Shown: one piece after another, positions 1 to 8,247 of the stretch
Layout: each line of letters begins with the position of its first letter
How positions within the stretch are numbered: position 1 is the first letter of the stretch
Source of the DNA: Pseudomonadota bacterium
GTDB taxonomy: Bacteria; Pseudomonadota; Gammaproteobacteria; Steroidobacterales; Steroidobacteraceae
Direction: 5' to 3'
NCBI GenBank assembly: GCA_016720075.1
Contig: JADJXW010000017.1
Span: 1-33,739 of the forward strand
DNA: 33,739 bases
Program-made: the position numbers and the translations under genes
Notes under the pieces: model-generated
What the model was told of the DNA's origin: nothing
Databases searched by the model: none
Seen by the model: only the letters and a program-made list of their open reading frames with translations

Positions 1-39
1 TGGTGGGAACTTGAGCGGGCATTCTGCGGGGAGGCGGCA

Positions 40-104
40 CTCACCATAAGACCCGTTCGGCGAAGTAGACTGCACCACAGGGCTGGTTTGAACTTCCTAT
101 CCGC
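40..104 (+). mobile_element. ISCR/IS91-like oriIS terminal sequence, copy 1
   Basis: A 65-bp segment that recurs at 11194-11257, just after the IS91-family transposase gene. Both copies share CTCACCATAAG, then CCCGTTC, then TTTGAACTTCCTATCCGC (87-104 here), and diverge immediately afterwards. From memory, TTTGAACTTCCTAT is the core of the oriIS replication-start end of ISCR/IS91 elements. The element owning this end would lie upstream, outside the window, so position 104 is probably an element boundary. The 95 bp between it and the LysR gene show no feature I recognise. Confidence 0.7.
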
Positions 105-199
105 TGCTGGCTTTGGCCAGGGCCTATGAGGCAGCAACCCGCTGGCATGAGCGGCAGCCACCCGGGCTGTGAGCGCCTTTCCCGGACCCGCTGAGCACC

Positions 200-1114
200 A
201 TGAAACTTCAGGATCTCGACCTCAACCTGCTGCGAACTCTGGACGTCCTGCTGGAAGAGCGCCAGGTCAGCAGGACTGCCCTGCGTCTGGGCGTGACGCA
301 GCCAGCGATCAGCCATGCGCTGGGCCGCCTGCGCCGGCATTTCGGGGATCCGCTGCTGATACGCAATGGCCAGGAGATGATCCTGACGCCTCGGGCTGCG
401 GAAATCGCAGGCCCACTGCGACAGATCCTTGCCGGGATCCGGCAGCTGAGCGGACCCGCCCGCTTCGAGCCGGGCCGGGCGAAAGGCCGCCTGCGTATCG
501 CCTGTACCGACTATGCCCTGGCAATCGTCATGCCTCATGTGTTGGCCGGCCTGGCGCTCGAAGCGCCAGGACTGTCCATCGCGTACAGCCACATTTCCGA
601 ATCGATGTTCGAGATGCTCGAATCAGGGTTCCTCGATCTGTGCCTGACAGGCCAGGCGTCCTGCCGCGAGCTGCAGGTCGAGGTGCTGTTCCGGGAACGA
701 TTCGTGCTTGCTGCACGAGCAGACCACCCGTTGGTGGGAGCACCTATGACCGTGGAGGGCTTTGTCGCCTATCCGCATGTCATGGTCGATGTCGTGCATT
801 CGCGGCTGCACGGCATCGACGAGCGACTGGCAGGGCTGTCTTTGCAACGTCGCATTGCGCTGCGCATGCCGAGCTTTCTCGCAGCTGCCTATTTTGCCCG
901 GGACAGCGACCTCATCGTGCCGATCCCAGAGCGCATCGCGGCAATTCAGGCCCGATCTCTGGGGTTAGCCATCCTGCAGCCGCCGCCGGCCCTGGACCTG
1001 GGTGCCTACGACTACGTACAGGCCTGGCACGCACGTCGCAATGACGACCCCCTGCACCAGTGGTTGCGCGGACTCGTCCGGCAGGCGGGTAGACGTATCA
1101 GAGTGGGCGACTGA
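200..1114 (+). CDS. LysR-family transcriptional regulator
   Basis: A 304-residue DNA-binding regulator of normal LysR length. Residues 1-62 form the N-terminal winged helix-turn-helix, with RTALRLGVTQPAISHALGRL as the recognition region and the typical FGDPLLIR wing. Residues about 90-295 form the periplasmic-binding-protein-like effector domain. The NodD/PcpR-like opening LQDLDLNLLRTLD suggests regulators of aromatic catabolism, which fits the neighbouring flavin monooxygenase and quinone reductase genes. Those genes are convergent and overlap its 3' end by 17 bp, so control would act at the distant promoter near 3400-3550. The frame is intact. The ATG at 200 has only a weak ribosome-binding site. 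The effector is unknown. Confidence 0.9.
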   Translation: MKLQDLDLNLLRTLDVLLEERQVSRTALRLGVTQPAISHALGRLRRHFGDPLLIRNGQEMILTPRAAEIAGPLRQILAGIRQLSGPARFEPGRAKGRLRIACTDYALAIVMPHVLAGLALEAPGLSIAYSHISESMFEMLESGFLDLCLTGQASCRELQVEVLFRERFVLAARADHPLVGAPMTVEGFVAYPHVMVDVVHSRLHGIDERLAGLSLQRRIALRMPSFLAAAYFARDSDLIVPIPERIAAIQARSLGLAILQPPPALDLGAYDYVQAWHARRNDDPLHQWLRGLVRQAGRRIRVGD

Positions 1115-1739
1115 GCCTGCGAGCGACGTCTGCCACGTGCATGCCCTGGAAGCGTGCAATGGCAAGTTCGTTTGCGCTCGGTTGTCGACTGCCGTCCCCG
1201 CGGGTCAGTGTGGTCGCCCCGTAAGGGGTGCCACCGGAGATCTCGTCCATCTCCACCAGCCGCTGCTCGATATAGGGAACTCCGACGACGACCATGCCAT
1301 GGTGGAACAACGTCGTGTGGAAACTGGTGAGCGTCGTTTCCTGTCCGCCGTGCTGCGAGGCCGTGCTCGTGAAAACGCTGCCTACTTTTCCTGCCAAGGC
1401 ACCCGTGGCCCAGAGTGACCCTGTCTGGTCGAGGAAATTGCGCATCTGCGCGCACATATTGCCGAAGCGCGTGGGTGTGCCGAAGATGATCGCATCGGCT
1501 TGCGCCAGCTTGGCGGGTTCTGCGACTGGAACATGCAAAAATGCTTTTCTGGTGTCGCGCGCGCCGCTGAGCAGCAGCACATCGTCCGGCACCAGTTCCG
1601 GCACTTGCAGAAGCGTCACCTCCGTGTCCTCGATTTCGCGCGCACCGGCCGCGATCTCTTCGGCCATGCGATGAATGTGGCCATACATGCTGTAGAACAC
1701 GACCTGGATGCGGGTAGGCACGAGCGGAACTCCGGTCAA
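1098..1739 (-). CDS. wrbA: NAD(P)H:quinone oxidoreductase, WrbA family
   Basis: A 213-residue flavodoxin-fold protein expected to bind FMN and reduce quinones by two electrons, avoiding semiquinone radicals. Visible signatures are the N-terminal FMN-phosphate loop (FYSMYGHIHRMAEEI), the central GTPTRFGNMCAQMRNFLDQTG segment that contacts flavin, and the TSTASQHGGQETTL stretch typical of WrbA. The start is a TTG overlapping the stop of the upstream monooxygenase gene (TTGA), so the two are translationally coupled. A GTG 15 nt further in is an alternative start. Pairing with an aromatic hydroxylase suggests it handles quinones from hydroxylated aromatics. The frame is intact. Confidence 0.9.
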   Translation of the reverse strand: MTGVPLVPTRIQVVFYSMYGHIHRMAEEIAAGAREIEDTEVTLLQVPELVPDDVLLLSGARDTRKAFLHVPVAEPAKLAQADAIIFGTPTRFGNMCAQMRNFLDQTGSLWATGALAGKVGSVFTSTASQHGGQETTLTSFHTTLFHHGMVVVGVPYIEQRLVEMDEISGGTPYGATTLTRGDGSRQPSANELAIARFQGMHVADVARRLSRPL

Positions 1740-3400
1740 AGGCAGAGTATGGAACGCAATGACGCCGCGAGCTGATCGGCGGCATCGGGCAGATGGCTCA
1801 CGGCACGCCAGCCCACATAGCCGTCAGGTCGCACCAACACTGCGCCGGTGGAATCGATGCCATAGGCTTGCGGAAAACTGCGCGAGAACAGCTGGCCGGC
1901 GGTCCGCCGGTGCGGCGGAAGATCCGTCAGGCGACTCGCCGATCCGGGTCGCCCGACGACGTGGAACGTCACAGGCGTCTTCAGTCGGGCCGCCACCGCA
2001 GATGCCGCAGTGGCCCAGGCCGCCCCCTCGGCTCCTGTCATCAGGACGAAATGGCGGCCGTACAAATCAAGTGTCGAAATGACCTGCCCGTCGTGACGCA
2101 GGTCGAGGTGGGGCGCGCGGGTGCCGGGCAGCGCGCGGGATAACCGAGGATCAATGTCGATCTTCCCATCATCGACAACGGCCGTGTCAGGCACAACCGC
2201 CTGCGATCGATAACGGTTGTACTCGACATGCATGTCCGGCACCTGCTTCTGCATGCCATCGGTGCCCAGATCCGGGTCCGATCGCGTCACATACCGCTGA
2301 TAGGCCTGCTCCATCGCAAGCTCCCCGGCGGGTCTGCGCTCCGAATCGTAGGTATCCAGCAAACCAGGACCCGCTTCGCCGCGAATCACGCACGCCAATT
2401 TCCAGGCCAGATTGTGCGCATCCTGCACACCGGTGTTGCCGTTGAAGCCTCCGGTAGGCGGCATGTGGTGCGCGGCATCACCGGCGATGAACACGCTTGC
2501 GCTGCCGTAACGCTCCGCTGCGCGGGAAACCGCGACCCAGCTCGCCACGTCTTCCACCTTGACATCGAGGTCAGGGTCTCCGACGGCGTCCCGCACGTGC
2601 TGCGCCGCTCTCTCGGGGGACAGGTCACTGGCGGCATTGCGGGCCGCAGGATCACGGATGTCACCTACCGTGAAGATGACGAGGAATCCTCCCAACCCTG
2701 TCTTCTCCAGTCTGAAGAAGCCGCGGATCTTCGGGTTGTTGACGTAGATGACACCCAGATTCCGACCGCGCAGGGCGCGGGAGCAGTCCGCCCGGAAATA
2801 GATCGTGATGCTGTGCGACATCACCGGGTGACCCTTCATCTGGATGCCCAGTGACTCGCGAACAGGGCTGCGATTGCCGTCACAGGCCACCAGATAGCGG
2901 GCGCGAATGCGCTGCACCGCATGGGTGTCCACGTGCCGCACGGTCGCCGTCACACCAGTGGAATCCTGCTCGAATCCCACGAGCTCGGTGGAATAGGCCA
3001 GCTGCGACCCCAGCTCCAGAGCCCGGTCCTTGAGCAAAGGCTCAAGGACCTGCTGGGGCATGAACAGCCTGCGTGCAGGGCGGATGTCCTCCACGCCCTG
3101 ATTGATGTCCGGCATGTAGCTGGTGATTTCCCGCCCAGCAAGCGGCTCGACAGCGACGAACCCGCCGTTGGGATCGTAGAGCGCGTGTGCGGCAGCAATG
3201 ACCCGGTCTTCGATGCCGGCGATGCGCATCAACTCCAGCGTGCGCAGCTGGAAATAGCCGGCGCGCGGATGGATGGCGGTTCCCCGATGCTTTTCCACCG
3301 ACAAGCAAGGCACACCATGCAGACCGAGGAACAGGGACGTCGACAATCCGACGAGACTGCCGCCAATGCGCAGGACGGGGACATCATGTTCTGGCGCCAT
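1736..3400 (-). CDS. FAD-dependent aromatic monooxygenase (PheA/TfdB/MhpA-like)
   Basis: A 554-residue class A flavoprotein hydroxylase, expected to use NAD(P)H and O2 to hydroxylate an aromatic substrate. The N-terminal Rossmann loop has the variant IGGSLVGLSTSLFL usual in this subfamily. The second FAD motif, FIAGDAAHHMPPTGGFNGN, lies near residues 300-320. The C-terminal 150 residues form the thioredoxin-like domain, with the characteristic DSTGAVLVRPDGYVGWR. It is the first gene of a two-gene minus-strand operon with wrbA and is transcribed away from the DUF6152 gene. The substrate cannot be deduced; phenols and polyketide-like aromatics are both possible. The frame is intact. Confidence 0.88.
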   Translation of the reverse strand: MAPEHDVPVLRIGGSLVGLSTSLFLGLHGVPCLSVEKHRGTAIHPRAGYFQLRTLELMRIAGIEDRVIAAAHALYDPNGGFVAVEPLAGREITSYMPDINQGVEDIRPARRLFMPQQVLEPLLKDRALELGSQLAYSTELVGFEQDSTGVTATVRHVDTHAVQRIRARYLVACDGNRSPVRESLGIQMKGHPVMSHSITIYFRADCSRALRGRNLGVIYVNNPKIRGFFRLEKTGLGGFLVIFTVGDIRDPAARNAASDLSPERAAQHVRDAVGDPDLDVKVEDVASWVAVSRAAERYGSASVFIAGDAAHHMPPTGGFNGNTGVQDAHNLAWKLACVIRGEAGPGLLDTYDSERRPAGELAMEQAYQRYVTRSDPDLGTDGMQKQVPDMHVEYNRYRSQAVVPDTAVVDDGKIDIDPRLSRALPGTRAPHLDLRHDGQVISTLDLYGRHFVLMTGAEGAAWATAASAVAARLKTPVTFHVVGRPGSASRLTDLPPHRRTAGQLFSRSFPQAYGIDSTGAVLVRPDGYVGWRAVSHLPDAADQLAASLRSILCL

Positions 3401-3433
3401 GACCGGAGTCTAGGAAATCCCGTGCCCAGAAGC

Positions 3434-3445
3434 GAAATGCATTTC
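3434..3445. promoter_or_regulatory. 12-bp palindrome in divergent promoter region
   Basis: GAAATGCATTTC is a perfect palindrome 34 bp upstream of the monooxygenase start codon and about 110 bp upstream of the DUF6152 gene on the other strand. Its place between divergent genes makes an operator plausible. No regulator can be assigned: it lacks the loose T-N11-A spacing expected for LysR proteins, although the LysR gene at 200 is the nearest regulator. Confidence 0.35.
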
Positions 3446-3553
3446 AGGAATACTCCGGATAAGCCGTGCGCATACCTGCAGGCGCGTAGCCTCACAAGAT
3501 CTCTGACCTGCTAAGCTCAGTCGCATATGGACAGTACCTGGAAGGTTCCACCG

Positions 3554-3951
3554 ATGAAGTTCCTCAGCGCCCTCGTAGTGGCCAGCTGCATCCTGTCGGG
3601 CAATGCTCTTGCTCACCACTCCTTTGCGATGTTCGATAATGACAAGCAGATCCGACTGGTAGGCACAGTCACGGAATTCCGCTGGCAAAACCCGCACGTT
3701 TATATCCACCTTGAGGCGCCCGACCCCAAGGGCAAAATGCGTCACTGACCATAGAGTGCGCGAACCCGGGCATCCTCAGTCGCATAGGCTGGAAGTTCAA
3801 CATGATCAAGAAGAACGACAAATTATCGGTGGTGATTGCTCCACTGCGCACTGCGGAGGCCGGCGCCCTCTTGAAGCAGGTGAAACTCCCCGACGGCCGC
3901 AAGTTTTCCAATGGCGGGCCTGCAGGTCCAGCGAAGATCTCGATTGACTGA
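3554..3951 (+). CDS. DUF6152-family exported protein (frameshifted)
   Basis: A small secreted protein of unknown function. It has a Sec signal peptide (MKFLSALVVASCILSGNALA) followed directly by the family hallmark AHHSFAMFDNDKQIRLVGTV and FRWQNPHVYIHL. The frame stops after GKMRH near 3748 and resumes as TIECANPGILSRIGWKFN and LKQVKLPDGRKF to a stop at 3949-3951. Restoring one G (CACTG[G]ACC, giving HWTIEC) joins the halves into a full-length family member of about 132 residues, so the break is most likely a single-base deletion. The ATG at 3554 starts exactly at the signal peptide; an in-frame ATG at 3527 would add nine residues. It sits next to the lipoprotein gene that usually accompanies this family. 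Confidence 0.8.
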
Positions 3952-3957
3952 AACGAC

Positions 3958-4796
3958 ATGCTGAGGACCCGGATCATGCTTGACGAAGTTCAGAAGCGCC
4001 TGCGCGGTATCGCCGGAACATTCCTGTTCGCGCTGGTTGCAGGCTGCTCGCCTCAGATGCCAACGGCACCTGCTACGGAGGACGCACCTTCTGCCGCGAC
4101 CGGTGCGTTTGATCCGCGTGACATCAGCGGCACCTGGGATCGCTATCCCCCACCTGCCGATGCAGCGAGACTCCCGTCGGCGGTGGACATTGCAGAGCCT
4201 GAGCCAATCCCACCACCACCGCGAAGCCGGAATTCAGAGTGGCTCGGGAGGCGGAGCAGAAGGACATCGCCGACGCGGCTGCGCGTGGACAGCCGATCGC
4301 GAATCACTACACACACTGCATTCCGGACGGCATGCCGACGATGATGGCCGGCATGTTCCCGATGGAAGTGCTGCAGACCTCACGACAGACGACGAGCATC
4401 CAGGAAGCCTTCAACCAGGTGCGTCGCATCTATCACGATGACGCCGTGCCTACCATCGAGGACGCCGAGCCCAGGTTCTGGGGGCATTCCGCAGGCCATT
4501 GGGAAGGAAACGATTTCGTCGTCGAAACGGTTGGGATCAAGGAACACGTTCGCTTTCGGGGTGTTCCGCACTCCGCAAACCTGCGCATCCGGGAGCGATT
4601 GCGTCGAATCGACGCTGATCATTTCGAGAATGAAGTGGTGCTGGAAGATCCGGAATATCTGACGGAGCCTTGGCGATGGAAATGGATCTACCAGCGCCGA
4701 CCCAACTACAAGATGTACGAGTATGTCTGCGAGGACAATCGAGAGTACGCAGATCCGGAAACCGGAGAGCAACGCCTGCGCATCGACGCGGAGTAG
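3958..4796 (+). CDS. Putative lipoprotein, DUF6152-associated hypothetical (frameshifted)
   Basis: The N-terminus has a lipoprotein signal ending in LFALVAGC, so the mature protein is probably lipid-anchored at Cys and faces the periplasm. The first frame runs to about 4225 (PEPIPPPP). Homology then continues in another frame from KPEFRVAREAEQKD to the stop at 4794-4796, so one base is missing near 4222. The body carries motifs I associate with a large uncharacterised proteobacterial/acidobacterial family found beside DUF6152: FWGHSAGHWEGNDFVVETVG, PHSANLRIRERLRRID and DPEYLTEPWRWKW. The function is unknown. Met at 3976 is an alternative start. Confidence 0.72.
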
Positions 4797-4845
4797 CCGC
4801 CAGGGAGTCGAGCAGTTTGATCGAGACGATGGAGGCACAAGATCA

Positions 4846-5052
4846 ACTCGTCGGGAGAGCGCTCTCCAAGCAGCCCGTGCGATACCTGGCCAATGACCGC
4901 CGGATCCGTGACGGAACGGTCCCGCCGCAGTGACAGCTTCTGCGGGTCGAAGGTGAAGCGTTCGACGAAGAGCGTATTACCTTCCCTTCGACCGTTGGAA
5001 TGGCGAGCATGGGTTGGCATGAGATGCCCGGGATGCTGGGCCACTCCGACAT
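4846..5052 (-). pseudogene. Possible remnant of a DUF6152-associated hypothetical protein
   Basis: Read on the minus strand, this stretch gives REGNTLFVERFTFDPQ, then KLSLRRDRSVTDPAVIGQV. This resembles the C-terminal repeat-like part of the uncharacterised proteins that accompany DUF6152 genes (VERFTFDP..., then a VTDP motif). There is no start, no complete domain and no upstream continuation, because the integrase fragment begins at 5088. It opposes the intact family member at 3958-4796. The identification rests on motif memory and is weak; the stretch may be non-coding. Confidence 0.3.
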
Positions 5053-5087
5053 GGATGGGGCGCTCGAACTCTTAAGGATCGCAAGCG

Positions 5088-5345
5088 ATGTCGATCACCT
5101 TCGAGCGTCCGCGCGTCGACGGGCGGGTTCGATACCCGCGCAAGATTTCCTTCGGCGGAAATCTGTATCTGCTCGTTCGGCCCTAGGGTGGACGGTACTG
5201 GCACTACCACTACCGGTACGAAGGCAAGCGCAAGACGCTTTCGCTTGGGACCTATCCTGATGTCCCGACTACCCTGGCGCAGGCGCGCCACCGCGCTGCT
5301 CGCCGCGGGCGTCGATCTGTCGGTGCGGAGGCGCGAATTGCGGCT
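5088..5345 (+). pseudogene. Tyrosine-integrase arm-type DNA-binding domain (DUF4102-like) ORF, copy 1
   Basis: This encodes only the N-terminal arm-binding domain of a phage/ICE-type tyrosine recombinase: VRYPRKISFGGNLYLLVRP, then GGRYWHYHYRYEGKRKTLSL, then GTYPDVPTTLAQARHRAAR, then LLAAGVDLSVRRRELR in a shifted frame. No catalytic domain (R-H-R-Y) follows. The ATG at 5088 has an AAGGA ribosome-binding site. An in-frame TAG (5184-5186) replaces the Gln seen in copy 2, and a shift lies near 5285. Copy 2 (12790-13060) is clearly homologous and ends at the same place, after AGVD.S..R.ELR. Shared endpoints suggest either a conserved stand-alone arm-domain ORF or duplication of one truncated unit. 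Confidence 0.7.
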
Positions 5346-5408
5346 GCTGAACGGTGACGGCTGGGCGGCCCCCGACCTTCCCGGGGTCTGGCGTCAGGCG
5401 GGGTGAGA

Positions 5409-5467
5409 GGTTTACGGTTCGCCCGGAATAGTCACCGTGAGTGACGGAAATGGCGGGTTCGTAAACC
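5409..5467. repeat. 59-bp nested palindrome, copy 1
   Basis: Outer arms GGTTTACG (5409-5416) and CGTAAACC (5460-5467) are a perfect inverted repeat. Inside lies a second dyad, GTCAC (5431-5435) and GTGAC (5441-5445), with a 5-nt centre. Copy 2 at 13128-13186 has the same total length and the same arm offsets. Ungapped alignment gives 39 of 59 identical positions, with the centre most diverged. It lies about 80 bp after the end of the arm-domain ORF, as in copy 2. It could be a recombinase or attachment site or a structured terminator; no T tract is present. Confidence 0.65.
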
Positions 5468-5592
5468 GGCTCAGTTGCGGTATCGGTCACAGGACCGGCC
5501 AATGACGCCGTCGGATAATGACAAGCCACTGTTTATACGACTAATATTCCGGCTATGGAACCGGCCAAAATCCATGTTCATGGAGGTGTGTC

Positions 5593-6767
5593 TTGACCCC
5601 CGCCGCCGCCGAGCCATTCATGCCGGCCGAGGGCACGGCCGTGCTCGAGAACCTGGCCTTCGACCTTGCCCGGGAGGCCAGCGAGCTGTCGGCCCAGTTG
5701 CACCCCGTGGTTCGGTTGTCGGTCGCCGAGCTGGTGCGGTCGATGAATTGCTACTACTCGAACCTCATCGAGGGCCATAACACCCATCCGCGCGACATCG
5801 ATCGTGCCTTGGCGGCGGACTATGCCAGCGACCCGCATCGCCGCGACGCGCAGCTCGAAGCAAGGGCCCATATCGAAGTCCAGCAGATGATCGACGAGCG
5901 AGTGGGCGACCTGCCGCGCCCGCCCGCATCGCGCGCATTCATCGAGTGGACACATCGGGAGTTCTGCAGGCGGTTGCCAGAGAGTCTGCTGGTCGTTGAA
6001 AACCCCGACACGAGAGAGCGGATTCCGGTCGTTCCGGGGCAGATGCGTTCCCGGATCGTCGCCGTGGGTCGGCATGTCGCACCCGACGCCGGGGATCTCC
6101 CGGCTTTCATGGGAAGATTCGAGGAAGGTACGACGCGATCTGGCTGACGAAGCCGCGACAGGTGATCGCCGTTGCCGCGGCTCATCATCGGTTCCTGTGG
6201 ATCCATCCCTTCTTCGATGGCAACGGCCGCGTTGCGCGCCTGATGTCACACGCAATGTTGCTGGAGATCGGAATCGGATCCGCGCTCTGGTCCGTTTCAC
6301 GCGGCTTGGCGCGCAACTCGGGCGAATACAAGCGTCTCCTCATGGCGGCGGATGAACCTCGCCGGAACGATCTAGACGGGCGAGGGGCGCTGTCGGACGA
6401 GGCGCTGATCGACTTCTGCCGGTTTTTCCTGGAGACCTGTCTCGATCAGGTCCGCTACATGCGCGAGTTGCTCGACCCTTCCGAACTCCAGCGCCGCATG
6501 GAGCTGTACGTGCGCGATGAGGAAAGCGCGGAGCGATTGCCGAAGCGCAGCTATGCGGTGCTACGCGAGGCGCTGCTCGCGGGCGAGCTGGAGCGCGGTC
6601 GCATTCCTCAGTTGATCGACACGAGCGAACGTACGGCGCGCCGCGTGATTTCCGCTCTTGTCGACAAGCGATTGCTGGTGACGGGCTCACACAAGGCGCC
6701 GTTGCGGCTGGGCTTTCCCATCGACGTCGTCGAGCGCTGGTTCCCGAAGCTTTATCCGGTGACGTGA
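5593..6767 (+). CDS. Fic-family protein, class II autoinhibited (one frameshift)
   Basis: Fic-domain enzyme expected to transfer AMP from ATP to a protein Ser/Thr/Tyr. The core motif HPFFDGNGRVARL (6204-6242) is intact, including the catalytic His. The N-terminal inhibitory helix motif (SNLIEGHNT, near residues 56-64) places the inhibitory Glu before the Fic core, so this is class II. The C-terminal 100 residues look like a winged helix (ISALVDKRLLVTGSHKAPLR), common in self-regulating Fic proteins. A single missing base near 6126 splits the frame; adding one base after GAAGG joins FMGRFEEG to YDAIWLTKPRQVIAVAAAHH. The TTG start has a strong GGAGG at 5582-5586. It overlaps the next gene by one base (TGATG). 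Confidence 0.85.
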
Positions 6768-7998
6768 TGGGCGGGGCGGCCGACTGGGCCTTCTCCAAGC
6801 GCATCCGTCGCGGTGGCTTCGGGTGGCGTGCCAGTCGCCTTGCCAGCGAGCGGATTGCCGAGGCGCTTGCGGAAATCCAGGCCGTCGTTCGCCATGATCC
6901 GTTGCACGCGGCCGACGGCGCCGTCCGGTTTCTCGTGAAGCTATCGCCGGCGCTCGAGCAGGTGGACAGCTCATCGGGTGCACTCGGCGGCGCAGCGCGC
7001 GCCGCCGTCGACGCGCTCGTTCCCGTCATCGCGCAGGCGCCCGCCCACGGGGCAATGCGTGAGAAATGGCTCGAACAGTTGTTCGAGGCCATCCAGAACG
7101 ATGATCCGCCCTGTCTCGAGCTGCTCGACGAGCGCTGGGGAGAATTGTGCGCGACGCCGGAAGTCGCATCGCATTGGGCTGATCGCCTGATGAGCCTCGT
7201 GCGGCATGTCCACGCCGATCGGCGTAGCGGGAAGTTCGCTTTCACCCGTGCTGAGTCAGCCTGTTACAGCGCGTTGTTCGCCGCAGGCCGGCACGACGAA
7301 TTGATTGCCCTCATTGACAGTGATCCGCGCCCCATGTGGCATGACCTGCTGTGGGTCGGTCGGTGCAAGGTCGCCCGAGGCGAGATCGACGAGGCCATCG
7401 AGTTCATGGCCAAAGCCGTGGATCCGTGGACGCCGATGGCAGGGCTCGCGCGCTTCGCCGAACGCGTACTGCTGCAGGCGGGTCGTCGCGTCGAGGCGTA
7501 TGAGAAATATGCGCTGGAGGCGAATCGCACCACCACCTACCTCGCGACTTACCGTTTGGTGGCGAAAAAGTATCCCGAGATTGATGCGGACCGGCTGCTG
7601 ACGGACCTCATCGCGACCACGCCCGGAGAGGAGGGCAAGTGGTTCGCCACGGCGAAGACGCTCAAGCGCTTTGACCTCGCAATGCAGTTGTCCTGGAAAT
7701 CTCCCTGCGATCCGAAGACGTTGATCCGGGCTGCCAGGGACAACGTAGAAAGGAACCCCGCGTTTTCTGTAGAAGTTGCGCTCGCCGCCTTGCACTGGAT
7801 CTGCCAGGTCGGGGCTGGGCGATGACTTCGCTCGACGCAGATTGCCTATAGGCTCGCGAGCGAGGCCGCGACGCGGTCGGGCAATCGGAGCGAGTGGCGC
7901 TACGCATCAACACGATGCTCAAGCCGACGACCCGTGAGGTTCGATGGGTAAGAGAGATGTTAGGGTTGCCGGCGACTTCAGAAGCGGGCCACTCGTGA
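6767..7998 (+). CDS. Uncharacterised helical protein partnered with Fic (frameshifted 3' end)
   Basis: About 410 residues. Alpha-helical repeat character is suggested by recurrent Ala/Leu-rich helices (ALEQVDSSSGALGGAARAA, ACYSALFAAGRHDELIALID, EYMAK-like segments); no catalytic motif is recognised. The first 352 residues are open to 7825. Homologous coding then continues through further indels as YRLASEAATRSGN and RVALRINTMLKPTTREVRW to a stop at 7996-7998, so the C-terminus is split by two or three indels. The opening MGGAADWAFSKRIRRGGFGW is conserved in proteins I recall only as hypothetical. The ATG at 6767 overlaps the Fic stop (TGATG), implying co-translation; it may be a target or partner of the Fic enzyme, but this is inference. 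Confidence 0.65.
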
Positions 7999-8024
7999 TC
8001 AGACGCTTTCGGAATCAATCGCAC

Positions 8025-8144
8025 TCTATCGGCTCCAAGCGCCTGGTTTTGTCGGTCGTCCTGACGGTAGAGTTGTCCGAAGGATCGAAGAACTTCTATT
8101 GCCGCAATCGCTTGCGAGACCGCGGAACAATTGAGTGGGAGTGA
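8025..8144 (+). repeat. IEWE-type dispersed repeat, copy A
   Basis: One of three related stretches of about 120-130 bp (others 21788-21919 and 31619-31746), all in the same orientation. Shared landmarks are CTATCGG, an AAGCG segment, the GTCGGTC..CTGACGGTA block and the 3' end ATTGAGTGGGAGTGA, which reads I-E-W-E-stop. In the coding frame this copy reads KRLVLSVVLTVELSEGS then TIEWE. The repeat is probably the C-terminal coding piece of a short gene family I do not recognise. It lies directly between the Fic module and the ATPase. Confidence 0.55.
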
Positions 8145-8196
8145 GGGGGCGGTTTGAAAATCCTGTCCGCCGCTTCATCCGCGAAGTATTACCGTG

Positions 8197-8223
8197 AAAA
8201 TCCCGCATCTCCTGCGGGTTTTT
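8197..8223 (+). terminator. Rho-independent terminator
   Basis: Stem CCCGCA (8202-8207), 5-nt loop, TGCGGG (8213-8218), then TTTTT. An A-run precedes the stem, so it could work in both directions. It closes the Fic transcript just before the ATPase gene. Confidence 0.75.
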
Positions 8224-8229
8224 CAAGCT

Positions 8230-8247
8230 ATCATGGTTTCCCATGAT
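8230..8247. promoter_or_regulatory. Inverted repeat enclosing the ATPase start codon
   Basis: ATCATGG and CCATGAT form a perfect 7-bp inverted repeat with a 4-nt loop. The ATPase ATG (8243-8245) lies in the right arm. In RNA this would sequester the start codon; in DNA it could be an operator. It follows the terminator directly, leaving little room for a promoter. Confidence 0.45.

Noticed and set aside
169..1044. 291-codon plus-strand frame overlapping the LysR gene.
   Set aside because: Shadow of the LysR coding frame, with biased Arg/Pro/Ala composition and no recognisable domain.
5409..5467. The 59-bp palindrome as an integron 59-base element.
   Set aside because: Only the length matches. 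The ends read GTTTACG and CGTAAAC rather than RYYYAAC and GTTRRRY, and no cassette ORFs are arranged around it.
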